Assembly (NCBI RefSeq): GCF_001637225.1
Contig: NZ_LVJI01000018.1
Location: 161,021 to 225,020 of the forward strand
Reading direction: 5' to 3'
DNA from: Paenibacillus antarcticus
Lineage (GTDB): Bacteria > Bacillota > Bacilli > Paenibacillales > Paenibacillaceae
DNA length: 64,000 nucleotides
Below the pieces are notes generated by a model. The model did no database searches, was not told the DNA's origin, and saw only the letters and a list, made by a program, of their open reading frames with translations. Each line of letters begins with the position of its first letter. Positions within the stretch are counted from its first letter, which is position 1. A program made the translations under genes and the position numbers. Shown piece by piece: positions 55,346-64,000 of the stretch.

Positions 55346-56245
55346 TCATTTTGTACGATGTAGCCACTTATGCATAAATCCTTTGATTCCTGTCAAAGTT
55401 TCTCTTTCTGAAGCGGAAGGGACAATCGCATAATGCTTTGCAAGACGTTGAACATCTTTTGAGGCCACACTATTAGGAAAAGCTATGGAGAATGGCACTT
55501 GTTTCTTCACAGCTTGAACCACATGCGAATCATCACTTATATAACCAAGCATAGGGATATCAATATCAAGAAATTTTCGAGCTACGAGTTTGATTTTATT
55601 AGCTGTAAACAATGCTTCTTTTTCATCGTCCACTCTATTTACAATCAGTTGAAACCCTACATCTTGATCGATACCATGTATTATTTTGATCAATGCATAA
55701 GCATCTGTAATTGCCGTTGGTTCAGGTGTAGTTACCACAAGACATTCATCAGCGGAAGTAATGAACTGTATATTTTCTTTGGACAATCCTGCTCCAGTAT
55801 CAAAAATAATATAGTCTACCTGACTTGCTAGAAGTTCAATTTGTGAAGTGAAGTATTGGATATCATGTTCTGACAGTGATATGAGATCAGTAATCCCTGA
55901 TCCTCCTGAAATGTAAGACAACCCATTAGGACCTTTGCCGACTATCTCATGTATACTTTTCTCTCGCTGAAGTAAATGATGTAGGTTATATCTTGAATTC
56001 GTTCCCATTAGAACATCGATATTAGCCATACCAATATCAGCATCAAAGATCAATACTTTCTTCCCTAATGACTGTAGGGAAAGAGCAAAGTTCAAGGTGA
56101 AATTTGATTTCCCAACACCACCCTTACCACTAGTAACAGTAATAAACTTGGCTAAGCCCGTATCTTGGCTTTCCTGCGTATCCAACGACCGAGCTCTCTC
56201 ATTGATCGAGACAAGTTTCCTCAAAGATTGAGCTTGATCATTCAT
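55346..56245 (-). CDS. flhG: MinD-like ATPase FlhG (YlxH)
   Basis: A ParA/MinD-type ATPase that with FlhF sets flagellar number and placement. 299 residues with the deviant Walker A TSGKGGVGKSNFT (Lys41, Lys46), the DADIGMANIDVLMG switch and a membrane-targeting C-terminal helix. ATG overlaps the flhF stop by four bases. Confidence 0.94.
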   Translation of the reverse strand: MNDQAQSLRKLVSINERARSLDTQESQDTGLAKFITVTSGKGGVGKSNFTLNFALSLQSLGKKVLIFDADIGMANIDVLMGTNSRYNLHHLLQREKSIHEIVGKGPNGLSYISGGSGITDLISLSEHDIQYFTSQIELLASQVDYIIFDTGAGLSKENIQFITSADECLVVTTPEPTAITDAYALIKIIHGIDQDVGFQLIVNRVDDEKEALFTANKIKLVARKFLDIDIPMLGYISDDSHVVQAVKKQVPFSIAFPNSVASKDVQRLAKHYAIVPSASERETLTGIKGFMHKWLHRTK

Positions 56246-57630
56246 GACTCATCTTCCCTCTCTCCCAAAAGGAGGTCACATAACATTTTTTGATTCGGCA
56301 TCATCAAGTCATCTGGAACATTTTGTCCATTCGTCATATAAGACAGATGAAGTGGAAAGTTATTAAGTAAATTAAATATAGGTCCATAACTTCCGGTCTC
56401 ATCTTGCTTTGTAAAGATCACCTTATCAAGACCATATTTACTAAAGTGTTCCGTGATTTTCATCATATCTTGTGACTTAGAGGTCAAGCTCAATACCAAG
56501 TAAGTCTCGCTGTCTCCAGCGTGTGTCAGCATACTTTGAAGTTCCGAAACTAACAATTCATTTCGATAGTTCCTACCAGCCGTATCCATTAGTATAAGGT
56601 CACAATAGTCAAGACGTTGCATAGCTCGTTGCATATCCCCCGGTGATTGGACTACCTCTAAAGGTACATTTAAGATAGACGCATAAGTCCTAAGTTGTTC
56701 CACGGCAGATATCCGATAAGTGTCAGATGTGATAAACCCTACTTTGCGCTGATATCTAAACAACTGCTCTGCTGCAAGTTTGGCAATGGTTGTTGTCTTT
56801 CCAACACCCGTAGGACCAGCGACATATACAATTTTGGTCGTGCTGTTAATTCCACCACCAAGCCGATTTTCAAGAAAAGAAAATGCTTTATCGTAAATAA
56901 ATTGGTGGAGTTGGTCATCCGTTAAGGAATGCCCGCTATCCTCCCACTTCTCACAAGCTGCTTCGATCCATTCTGCTCTTAAATGTATGTCCACTTCCTG
57001 TTGTATTAGCTGTTCCTGAATTTTTTGAAGGGTTTCCGGTAATTCTTCTTTCATCATCGAATGCTTGGCCATTTTAGCCATCCACAATTTCATTTCTTTT
57101 ATTTCCTTTAGAAGTGGATCATCCGATACTTGCTGATCTATCAACTTGATTGAGGCTACATGAGTAGGTCGCTCCGATTCTAGTTGTCGTCTCTCTTCAA
57201 CTAGTTGTTCTTCTGCTACCATTTCAGAAGATGCTGCAACACTCATCGTTGATAATTCAAGATCACGAGCAACATCGTTCATCCCAGCTTTGAGTACATC
57301 ATTCGTTCTTTTATAAGCTGCCGGAACCGCCCTGTTAGGTACGCTCAATGTCGAAAGACTAGCGTTTGGAACAGCTTTAATAGCATTCACAGCACTCAAT
57401 TCATTCTTGGTGGTAGCTTGTCTATTAGGACGTGCTGGCTGGCTTTCTTTTACTTGAGATTCTTTCTCTACAGCAGCGACTACTTCAATCCTCTTCTTCG
57501 TGAACATACCAAGGAACCCGCCTATTTTTATTTCCTTCGTACTAAGAATGACAGCATCTCTACCTAGTTCACTGCGGATTCGTTGCATGGCATCCGGCAT
57601 ATGTTCGACTATGTACCGCTTCACTCTCAT
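56242..57630 (-). CDS. flhF: SRP-type GTPase FlhF
   Basis: Signal-recognition-particle-like GTPase that places flagella. 462 residues: N-terminal basic domain (about 1-130), helical N domain, and GTPase G domain with GPTGVGKTTTIAKLA near residue 272, LMDTAGRN and TKQDE. Overlaps flhA at its start and flhG at its end by four bases each. Confidence 0.95.
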   Translation of the reverse strand: MRVKRYIVEHMPDAMQRIRSELGRDAVILSTKEIKIGGFLGMFTKKRIEVVAAVEKESQVKESQPARPNRQATTKNELSAVNAIKAVPNASLSTLSVPNRAVPAAYKRTNDVLKAGMNDVARDLELSTMSVAASSEMVAEEQLVEERRQLESERPTHVASIKLIDQQVSDDPLLKEIKEMKLWMAKMAKHSMMKEELPETLQKIQEQLIQQEVDIHLRAEWIEAACEKWEDSGHSLTDDQLHQFIYDKAFSFLENRLGGGINSTTKIVYVAGPTGVGKTTTIAKLAAEQLFRYQRKVGFITSDTYRISAVEQLRTYASILNVPLEVVQSPGDMQRAMQRLDYCDLILMDTAGRNYRNELLVSELQSMLTHAGDSETYLVLSLTSKSQDMMKITEHFSKYGLDKVIFTKQDETGSYGPIFNLLNNFPLHLSYMTNGQNVPDDLMMPNQKMLCDLLLGEREDES

Positions 57631-59660
57631 AAATTCACCACTCCAACGCTTTGAATTTCTACATTTGGTTCCAATTCACTATATGAGAGAACGGGTATAT
57701 CTTGCATGGTACGTTCAATGACTTGTCGTAAATACATACGAATCGTTGGTGATGTTAAGAAGATAGGTTGTTGTCCCGATTGTAGCAACCTATTAATTTG
57801 TTCATTTAACTTCTGATATATCGTCTGCGTAGACATGGGATCCAAGGCAAGATAACTACCTTGATCAGACTGCTGCACACTTTCCGAAATTTTCTTCTCT
57901 AACGTAGGACCAACGGTTATGACCTTTAGGGTCTCTCCTTCTTGCGAATACTGCTGAGTAATTTGTCTTGATAAGGATTGACGTACATATTCAGTAAGAA
58001 CATCTGGATCTTTAGAGTAGGTTCCGCAGTCTGCCAATGTCTCAAAAATCGTAACTAAATCACGTACAGAGATTTTCTCACGTAGTAATTTTGATAGCAC
58101 TTTTTGAACATCCCCCACGGATAACACGGAAGGAATGAGTTCATCGACAAGAACAGGATAATTTTCTCTTAAATTGTCGATAAGTGTCTTTGTTTCTTGT
58201 CGACCCAGTAACTCGTGAGCATGCTTCTTAATCAATTCTGTAAGATGAGTCGCAACCACAGAAGGAGGATCGACTACCGTATACCCTGATAATTCAGCAC
58301 GTTCCTTAGTACTCTCATCAATCCACAATGCTGGAAGACCAAATGCAGGCTCTAAAGTCTCAATCCCTGATATGGAATCGTCATCATAACCTGGACTCAT
58401 AGCCAAATAGTGATTAAGTAATAATTCACCACCGCCAACGTTATTCCCTTTAATTTTTATGACATATTCATTCGGTTTTAGTTGAATATTGTCGCGAATT
58501 CGGATAACAGGGACCACAAGTCCTAATTCAAGTGCACATTGTCGACGGATCATAATAATTCTATCAAGTAAATCCCCACCTTGTTGGGTGTCTGCTAGGG
58601 GTATAAGTCCATACCCGAACTCGAATTCAATGGGGTCTACTTGTAATAAATTAATAACACTTTCTGGACTTCTAACCTCTTCAATTTGCTGTTCTTCTTC
58701 TAACTGTTCATCAGCTAATTGTCTCTTATCCAAATTCTGTTGCATCTTTCTTGCAGCGAATATTAATAGGAATGCTAGTGGAAGCGTCGTAATAATATGA
58801 ATCGGTGTAAAGAAACCAAGCATTGCAATAGTCCCACCCACAATGTAGATCAATTTAGGATAAGCGAACAATTGCTTAGTTAAATCATCTGCAAGATTCC
58901 CTTCAGACGAAGCGCGTGTCACAATCAGACCAGCAGCAGTAGAAATCAATAAAGCTGGAATCTGACTAACTAGTCCATCACCAATAGTGAGAATAGAGTA
59001 TGTCGAAATCGCTTCACCGAATCCCATACCGTGGATGGTCATACCAATAATAAATCCACCAACCAAGTTAATGATCAGGATAATAATACTGGCGATAGCA
59101 TCACCTTTAACGAATTTACTGGCACCATCCATAGCCCCATAGAAGTCTGCTTCACGTTCTACTTTACTACGTCTATCTCTTGCTTGTTTCTCATTGATTA
59201 ATCCAGCATTTAAATCTGCATCAATACTCATTTGCTTACCAGGCATAGCGTCTAGTGTAAAACGTGCTCCTACTTCAGCAACTCGTTCAGACCCTTTGGT
59301 AATCACTATAAATTGCACAACAACTAGGATCAAAAATACGATAAATCCTATTGCAATTTGACCACCTGCGATCCAGCTACCAAATGTCGCAACGACTGTA
59401 CCTGCTTCTCCCGTAGAAAGAATCAACTTCGTTGTCGATACATTCAATGCAAGACGAAATAATGTTGTAATAAGGAGCAGTGATGGAAATATGGAAAACT
59501 CTAGTGCTTCCTTGGTATTCATAGATACCAATAAAATCATGAGTGCAATTGAAATGTTAATCACGAGTAAAATATCTAAAAGCCACGCCGGGATTGGAAG
59601 AATCATCATAAGAACAATACCGATGATTCCTGTCAGGACGGTGATTTCTTTAATTTTCAC
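57627..59660 (-). CDS. flhA: Flagellar type III export protein FlhA
   Basis: Export-gate component that binds chaperone-substrate complexes. 677 residues: about eight membrane segments (1-320) with the conserved cytoplasmic FHIPEP-type region VVQFIVITKGSERVAEVGARF and DADLNAGLI, and a large cytoplasmic domain (330-677). GTG start at 59660 with GGAGG at long spacing. Confidence 0.97.
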   Translation of the reverse strand: MKIKEITVLTGIIGIVLMMILPIPAWLLDILLVINISIALMILLVSMNTKEALEFSIFPSLLLITTLFRLALNVSTTKLILSTGEAGTVVATFGSWIAGGQIAIGFIVFLILVVVQFIVITKGSERVAEVGARFTLDAMPGKQMSIDADLNAGLINEKQARDRRSKVEREADFYGAMDGASKFVKGDAIASIIILIINLVGGFIIGMTIHGMGFGEAISTYSILTIGDGLVSQIPALLISTAAGLIVTRASSEGNLADDLTKQLFAYPKLIYIVGGTIAMLGFFTPIHIITTLPLAFLLIFAARKMQQNLDKRQLADEQLEEEQQIEEVRSPESVINLLQVDPIEFEFGYGLIPLADTQQGGDLLDRIIMIRRQCALELGLVVPVIRIRDNIQLKPNEYVIKIKGNNVGGGELLLNHYLAMSPGYDDDSISGIETLEPAFGLPALWIDESTKERAELSGYTVVDPPSVVATHLTELIKKHAHELLGRQETKTLIDNLRENYPVLVDELIPSVLSVGDVQKVLSKLLREKISVRDLVTIFETLADCGTYSKDPDVLTEYVRQSLSRQITQQYSQEGETLKVITVGPTLEKKISESVQQSDQGSYLALDPMSTQTIYQKLNEQINRLLQSGQQPIFLTSPTIRMYLRQVIERTMQDIPVLSYSELEPNVEIQSVGVVNL

Positions 59661-59686
59661 GGTACTCTATGCCTCCAATCCCACAA

Positions 59687-60769
59687 TTATGATTTTTTAC
59701 CTTTTAGTTTATATACATAGGCCAGTACTTCAGCCACCGCCTGAAACAAATCTGCAGGAATCGAATCTCCGATTTCCGCTCTTTGAAAGAGTGCGCGAGC
59801 TAGAGGCTTATTTTCCATTGTAATGACACCATGTTCCTTCGCAATTGCTTTAATTCTAAGGGCCATATAATCCTGACCTTTAGCAATAATCTTTGGAGCT
59901 TCCATGGTAGATCCATCATATTTCAAAGCGATCGCAAAGTGAGTCGGGTTCGTGATAATAACATCAGCCTTCGGGACTTCTTGCATCATACGCTGCATAG
60001 CCATCCTTCGTTGGCGTTCCCTGATCTTCCCTTTAATTAACGGATCACCTTCCATTTTTTTGTACTCATCTTTAATATCTTGCTTAGACATTTTTATACC
60101 TTTTTCATATTCATATCGTTGGTATATATAATCCAACACAGCTAGTACAAATAACGCAATTGCAATTTTGAGTCCTAAATTCATCGTCAGATCTGCTACA
60201 AACTTTAAGATATTATCCAAACTTATTTCAGACAACGAGGCAATTTCTACCTTTTTACCCCATAACGTACTATAAACGAGATAGCCAATAATCGTTAACT
60301 TGACTAAAGATTTAGCAAATTCAACTAATGATCTCATTGAAAATATATTTTTAAACCCTTTGATCGGATCAAGTTTGCTGAATTTCATTTTTACACCTGT
60401 GAGTAGGAAACCCACCTGCATGAAATTCGCGATAAGCGCCATGACGACCACCGTTAAAAACAATGGGGCCATCATTATTAATATTTGTATACCATAGTCT
60501 TTAAACATCATCATCACATTGTTGATTGTAATCTCAGTCAACAAACGGTTCATAAATATATCGCTGTACAAATGAACAAGTCGTTCCTTAAAGAATCCAC
60601 TAAATATAAGAAGACAGAGAAATGCAGAAAGTAGCGTTACAGAGCTCGAAATCTCCATACTTTTTGCAACTTGCCCCTCTTTCCGTGTATCTTGGCGCTT
60701 TTTAGGAGTTGCCCTCTCTGTTTTCTCTTGAGAAAATAGCTGTAAGTCCAAAGGATATCTAAAGGACAC
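59687..60769 (-). CDS. flhB: Flagellar type III export switch protein FlhB
   Basis: Controls the change of export substrate from rod/hook to filament proteins. Four membrane segments and a cytoplasmic domain that self-cleaves at NPTH (TNPTHFAIALKYD, about residue 272). The N-terminus carries LQLFSQEKTERATPKKRQDTRKEGQ in two recognisable blocks. The frame is open to 60793 overlapping fliR, but GGAGG eight bases before the GTG at 60769 gives a family-like start (MSFRYPLDLQLF); this choice is reasonable, not proven. Confidence 0.95.
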   Translation of the reverse strand: MSFRYPLDLQLFSQEKTERATPKKRQDTRKEGQVAKSMEISSSVTLLSAFLCLLIFSGFFKERLVHLYSDIFMNRLLTEITINNVMMMFKDYGIQILIMMAPLFLTVVVMALIANFMQVGFLLTGVKMKFSKLDPIKGFKNIFSMRSLVEFAKSLVKLTIIGYLVYSTLWGKKVEIASLSEISLDNILKFVADLTMNLGLKIAIALFVLAVLDYIYQRYEYEKGIKMSKQDIKDEYKKMEGDPLIKGKIRERQRRMAMQRMMQEVPKADVIITNPTHFAIALKYDGSTMEAPKIIAKGQDYMALRIKAIAKEHGVITMENKPLARALFQRAEIGDSIPADLFQAVAEVLAYVYKLKGKKS

Positions 60770-60789
60770 GATCAAATCCTCCATCCTGC

Positions 60790-61578
60790 TCAATTTGGTG
60801 GTTTCCCAATGACCCCTAGCAGGTTGTGCATCGATTCGAACAAAATTTCAAAAAGGTTGCCGAATACATATGAAAAGCTGGGGACGAGCAATAACAACAT
60901 CGCCAAGCCTAAGAAAATTTTTAGTGGAACTCCAATAACAAAGATATTAAATTGAGGTGCAGTTCTCGCTAAAAAGCCAAGCCCAACATCAGTTAAAAAC
61001 ATCGCTACTACCAACGGAGCTGACATTTGAAAAGCTAACACAAAGGATTGACTAAAGGTTTTAATTAAAAATTCAGTAATACTACCACCGTACAGCTTCA
61101 TGTAAAAGTCATTTCCTAATGGAATCCATTCATAACTATCAAAAATGGCTTCCAATAAATGTAGATGGCCGTTCATACTTAGAAAAAGCAACATAGCAAT
61201 CATGTATTTGAAATTACCTAACATCGGTACTGAAGCACCTGTCATAGGATCTAATACATTGGCAATACCGAAACCAATTTGTATATCTATGAATGAACCT
61301 GCTGTCTGAATCGCTGTGATCAACATGTACCCAACAAATCCAAGAAGTAATCCCACCATAATTTCACTTATTATGAGTAGGATATAGGTCATATCTTGTG
61401 GAATAGACTGATGAATACCATAAGTTAGATAAATAAGTAAACTAATAAAAAATGATAATCCCACCTTAAATTGCGCAGGTACACCTTTGGATGAAAAGAC
61501 TGGCGCTACGACAAAAAAAGATGTAATTCGACAAAAAATAAGCAAAAAGATCGGGAAACCTTGCGTTAATAATTCCAT
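60790..61578 (-). CDS. fliR: Flagellar export gate protein FliR
   Basis: Core of the export gate with FliP and FliQ. 262 residues with about six membrane segments and typical segments FFVVAPVFSSKGVPAQFKVGL and GFGIANVLDPMTG. Starts 11 bases after fliQ. Confidence 0.95.
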   Translation of the reverse strand: MELLTQGFPIFLLIFCRITSFFVVAPVFSSKGVPAQFKVGLSFFISLLIYLTYGIHQSIPQDMTYILLIISEIMVGLLLGFVGYMLITAIQTAGSFIDIQIGFGIANVLDPMTGASVPMLGNFKYMIAMLLFLSMNGHLHLLEAIFDSYEWIPLGNDFYMKLYGGSITEFLIKTFSQSFVLAFQMSAPLVVAMFLTDVGLGFLARTAPQFNIFVIGVPLKIFLGLAMLLLLVPSFSYVFGNLFEILFESMHNLLGVIGKPPN

Positions 61579-61589
61579 TGATATTCAAC

Positions 61590-61859
61590 CTAACCGATAT
61601 ATTTATACAAATTGTCTAATATATTAAAGGTAAAGTCTACGAGTGTCGTTAAAATCCAAGGACCAAACAACAATAACGATAACAATACAGCAATTATTTT
61701 TGGAACAAACGCAAGTGTTTGCTCTTGGATCTGGGTGGTAGCTTGAAATATACTAATGATCAAACCAACCACGAGTCCCAGAAGCAACATTGGTGCACTT
61801 ACAATAAGTGCGGTATAAACCGCTTGTCCAGCCAGTCCAATAATAAAATCCGAATTCAT
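61590..61859 (-). CDS. fliQ: Flagellar export gate protein FliQ
   Basis: Small gate subunit, 89 residues, two membrane helices, with LLGLVVGLIISIFQATTQIQEQTLAFVPK as the diagnostic region (about 22-50). ATG at 61859 with GAGGGAG. Between fliP and fliR. Confidence 0.96.
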   Translation of the reverse strand: MNSDFIIGLAGQAVYTALIVSAPMLLLGLVVGLIISIFQATTQIQEQTLAFVPKIIAVLLSLLLFGPWILTTLVDFTFNILDNLYKYIG

Positions 61860-61897
61860 GACTGATCTCCCTCACCACATATACGTCTTACTATGTG

Positions 61898-62653
61898 CTA
61901 TGTGTTAAAACTAAGCAGTAACGATTTAACAATTAAATACCAACCATCTACGAGTACAAAAAGTAAAATCTTAAACGGAAGTGATATCATAACGGGTGGT
62001 AACATCATCATTCCCATGGCCATCAATACACTAGCAACTACAATATCTATGACTAGAAAGGGTATAAAAATCATAAATCCCATTTGAAATGCCGTTTTAA
62101 GCTCACTAATTGCAAAGGCAGGTACCATCACCGTAAGCGGAATATCATTATATGTAGCAGGCTTTTCCATTTTCGTATAGTTCATGAACAATAACAGGTC
62201 TTTCTCTCGTGTATGTGAAAACATGAACTTTTTGATGGGTTCAGAAGCTTTGGTTAAGGCTTCTGTCTGTGTAATATCTCCTTTTAAATAAGGTTGCAGG
62301 GCGACATCATTCATGGACGATAGCGTTGGTGACATCACAAACAATGTTAAGAACAATGCAAGTCCAACTAACACCTGATTTGGGGGCATCTGTTGTGTCC
62401 CTAGTGAAGTTCTTACGAAACCAAGTACAATCACAATCCGCGTAAAACTCGTCATTAACACCAATAAAGCCGGAGCAATACTGATCACAGTGATGAGGAG
62501 AAGTATTGACAAGGAGCTAGTAGCTGGTTTCCCAGCTCCAGAATCCCCGATCTGAATATCAATATTAGGAATAGGGTCCGCAAAAGCCGCCGTAATGGAG
62601 AATAAGCTGACTATTCCTAATAATATGCATACTAATATGAGCTTTTTTTTCAT
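61898..62653 (-). CDS. fliP: Flagellar export gate protein FliP
   Basis: Gate-forming subunit. 251 residues: cleavable signal peptide (MKKKLILVCILLGIVSLFSI, cleavage after AFA), then about four membrane segments, with LMTSFTRIVIVLGFVR and TQQMPPNQVLVGLALFLT as family hallmarks. ATG overlaps the fliO stop by four bases. Confidence 0.96.
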   Translation of the reverse strand: MKKKLILVCILLGIVSLFSITAAFADPIPNIDIQIGDSGAGKPATSSLSILLLITVISIAPALLVLMTSFTRIVIVLGFVRTSLGTQQMPPNQVLVGLALFLTLFVMSPTLSSMNDVALQPYLKGDITQTEALTKASEPIKKFMFSHTREKDLLLFMNYTKMEKPATYNDIPLTVMVPAFAISELKTAFQMGFMIFIPFLVIDIVVASVLMAMGMMMLPPVMISLPFKILLFVLVDGWYLIVKSLLLSFNT

Positions 62654-63156
62654 GGATCACTCAACCGATCATTATTATTATCTTCTCGGAGCAGCTCTTC
62701 CATTTTGTCTTTTCGGTTAGACATTCTACGAATCTTGGAATCAAACACTTCATGAAATGAAGATCCATCTTCTAGTTCAATCTCTTGTGAAGGTTGCTCT
62801 CTTCGCAATTTACTAACAAGTTTACTTAAGAATGGAGGCAGCATATTACCTTTCATCGCTGCCTCTTCCTCTAGTGCTGCCAATATAGAGATTACCTCAT
62901 CTGGATCGGAAATTTTATCAACAAGGTTAATATTTTCACCTACGCCGATCAAATAAACACTATTTCCTACTTCAATCAGTTGTAATGTTTTGTTTGGACC
63001 AAGTCCAACACCACCAAGTATTCGAATGGTTGGATTACTAAACCAAGATTTGTTTTTGGTGCCTAAGAAACGAATCAACAAAATTATGAGTGCAATAATA
63101 ACCGCTAATACAATAATTACATAAACGATATTCAACCCGTAATTTACATCATCCAT
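62650..63156 (-). CDS. fliO: Flagellar biosynthesis protein FliO (FliZ)
   Basis: Single-pass protein that assists FliP assembly; called fliZ in B. subtilis. 168 residues with a membrane segment (about 10-30), a FliO domain (IRILGGVGLGPNKTLQLIEVG, VYLIGVGENI) and a charged cytoplasmic tail. Unlike B. subtilis FliZ, no N-terminal signal peptide is present. Confidence 0.88.
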   Translation of the reverse strand: MDDVNYGLNIVYVIIVLAVIIALIILLIRFLGTKNKSWFSNPTIRILGGVGLGPNKTLQLIEVGNSVYLIGVGENINLVDKISDPDEVISILAALEEEAAMKGNMLPPFLSKLVSKLRREQPSQEIELEDGSSFHEVFDSKIRRMSNRKDKMEELLREDNNNDRLSDP

Positions 63157-63183
63157 ATTGATTCGTATCCTTCATAGATGATC

Positions 63184-63549
63184 CTAATTACCCAGCGTTT
63201 TATTAATCGCTTCAACTACACGATCAGATTGGAACGGCTTAACGATGAAGTCTTTTGCACCCGCTTGAATAGCATCAATAACCATTGCTTGCTGTCCCAT
63301 TGCAGAACACATGATAACTTTGGCACTTGGATCAATTTTTTTAATCTCTTTCAACGCAGTAATACCATCCATTTCAGGCATGGTAATATCCATTGTGATT
63401 AAGTCTGGACGAACTTCCTTGAATTTTTCAATAGCTTGAGCACCATCCTGTGCTTCTCCAACTACTTCAAAACCATTTTTTGTCAAAATATCTCGGATCA
63501 TCATTCTCATAAAAGCTGCATCATCCACGATAAGAATTCGATTTGCCAT
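63184..63549 (-). CDS. cheY: Chemotaxis response regulator CheY
   Basis: Single receiver-domain protein that, when phosphorylated by CheA, acts at the flagellar switch. 121 residues: acidic pair VDD (9-10), phospho-aspartate Asp54 in TMDITMPEM, Thr/Ser at CSAMGQQ, and Lys in DFIVKPF. The frame opens at 63603 overlapping fliY, but AGGAGGG before the ATG at 63549 (MANRILIVDD) marks the true start. Confidence 0.97.
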   Translation of the reverse strand: MANRILIVDDAAFMRMMIRDILTKNGFEVVGEAQDGAQAIEKFKEVRPDLITMDITMPEMDGITALKEIKKIDPSAKVIMCSAMGQQAMVIDAIQAGAKDFIVKPFQSDRVVEAINKTLGN

Positions 63550-63575
63550 TGGTAAAAACCCTCCTCTAATTATGC

Positions 63576-64000
63576 TTATTGTAATTTCTGTATACGGTCC
63601 CACTGGCTAATGATATCTATCACACGCACACCAAAATTCTCATCGATAACAACAACTTCACCTTTTGCAATCAGCTTGTTGTTTACTAAAATATCAACAG
63701 GTTCACCAGCGAGCTTGTCTAGTTCAACAATCGAACCTTGAGACAATTCAAGAATATCCTTTATTTGCTTGTGGGTCCTTCCTAATTCTACGGTGATTTT
63801 AAGGGGAATGTCCATTAATAATTCTAAATTGTTTTGATCAATCTGATTATATGGAGCAGACTGTAGGTTAGCGAACTGTACAGGCTGTACATTTAGGTTA
63901 CGATTTGGAGCCCCATAATGCTGTGGTGGTGCCGCATATTGCATTTGCTGATTCATGTCATACCCAGGCATAATAGGTTGCTGTCCATAGCCATTCTGTT
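63576..64000 (-). CDS. fliY: Flagellar motor switch protein FliY/FliN, C-terminal part (cut by window edge)
   Basis: Only the last 141 residues lie in the window; the frame continues without a stop to base 64000. The C-terminal 75 residues are a SpoA/FliN domain ([52 protein letters not shown]). The preceding Gln/Asn/Tyr/Pro-rich linker is typical of FliY, which has a CheC-like N-terminal half. Internal ATGs near 63971 are not likely starts. Confidence 0.93.
   Translation of the reverse strand, partial: QNGYGQQPIMPGYDMNQQMQYAAPPQHYGAPNRNLNVQPVQFANLQSAPYNQIDQNNLELLMDIPLKITVELGRTHKQIKDILELSQGSIVELDKLAGEPVDILVNNKLIAKGEVVVIDENFGVRVIDIISQWDRIQKLQ

Noticed and set aside
63550..63603. CheY extended N-terminally by 18 residues overlapping fliY.
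   Set aside because: The added residues are not part of the receiver fold and the AGGAGGG site clearly serves the ATG at 63549.
1..64000. Many plus-strand open frames of 60-190 codons, for example 27979-28560 and 1274-1468.
   Set aside because: They lie opposite well-supported minus-strand genes, lack ribosome binding sites and show no recognisable protein features; they are shadows of coding DNA.

Overview
The window is a chromosomal core segment of a motile, endospore-forming Gram-positive bacterium of the order Bacillales, most likely Paenibacillus or a close relative. The evidence is conserved gene order matching the Bacillus subtilis fliY-to-ymfM region, sporulation genes (dpaA/dpaB, sleB, spoIIIE/ftsK), an A+T-rich base composition (about 40% G+C by eye) and frequent TTG/GTG starts behind strong AGGAGG-like ribosome binding sites. 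Every gene I can support is on the minus strand, so transcription runs from high to low coordinates. No phage, insertion sequence, CRISPR array, tRNA or rRNA was seen, and no gene-free stretch exceeds about 300 bases.

In transcription order: (1) 64000-45941 is the tail of the flagellar/chemotaxis operon: fliY (cut by the window edge), cheY, fliO, fliP, fliQ, fliR, flhB, flhA, flhF, flhG, cheB, cheA, cheW, cheC, cheD, a small membrane protein, sigD, a FapA/DUF342 protein, a small polar protein, a SwrB-like protein and a membrane protein with an MltG-like domain. It ends at a terminator overlapping the last stop codon. (2) 45880-38320 holds rpsB with its own promoter and folded leader, then tsf, pyrH-frr, uppS-cdsA-dxr-rseP: translation, nucleotide, isoprenoid and envelope lipid functions. 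(3) 38234-32326 holds proS (of the archaeal/eukaryotic type) and polC. (4) 32257-23991 is the nusA-infB operon, rimP-nusA-ylxR-ylxQ-infB-rbfA-nrnA-truB-ribF, driven by a near-consensus promoter. (5) 23968-18186 has rpsO, pnp, a deacetylase-like ylxY, an M16 peptidase and dut. (6) 18039-13127 is dpaA-dpaB-asd-dapG-dapA, making dipicolinate and its aspartate-pathway precursor. (7) 13076-1 has an RNase J, tepA-ylzJ, spoIIIE/ftsK, sleB, ymfF-ymfH-ymfI, ymfJ, ymfK-rodZ, a tiny membrane protein and the first codons of yajQ.

Regulatory reading: eleven candidate promoters could be placed. Four resemble sporulation sigma-factor sites: sigma-G for sleB and ymfJ, sigma-E for ylxY, and a weaker sigma-K-like site for dpaA. 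The sleB and ylxY sites lie too close to or inside the longest open frames and therefore also settle their start codons. Structured leaders precede rpsB, rpsO and rimP.

The least explained feature is a family of intergenic repeats of about 40-155 bp. Five copies run in the transcription direction directly after intrinsic terminators (rpsO, pnp, frr, rpsB, tsf), and one degenerate inverted copy follows dut. The full-length copies begin with TTTTAAAATAT and an A/T-rich hairpin, and end with a G/C-rich hairpin and a motif like CCGTTTCTTCTTG. Stem arms change together between copies or are kept by G-U pairs, suggesting a conserved RNA structure or a mobilised two-hairpin element.
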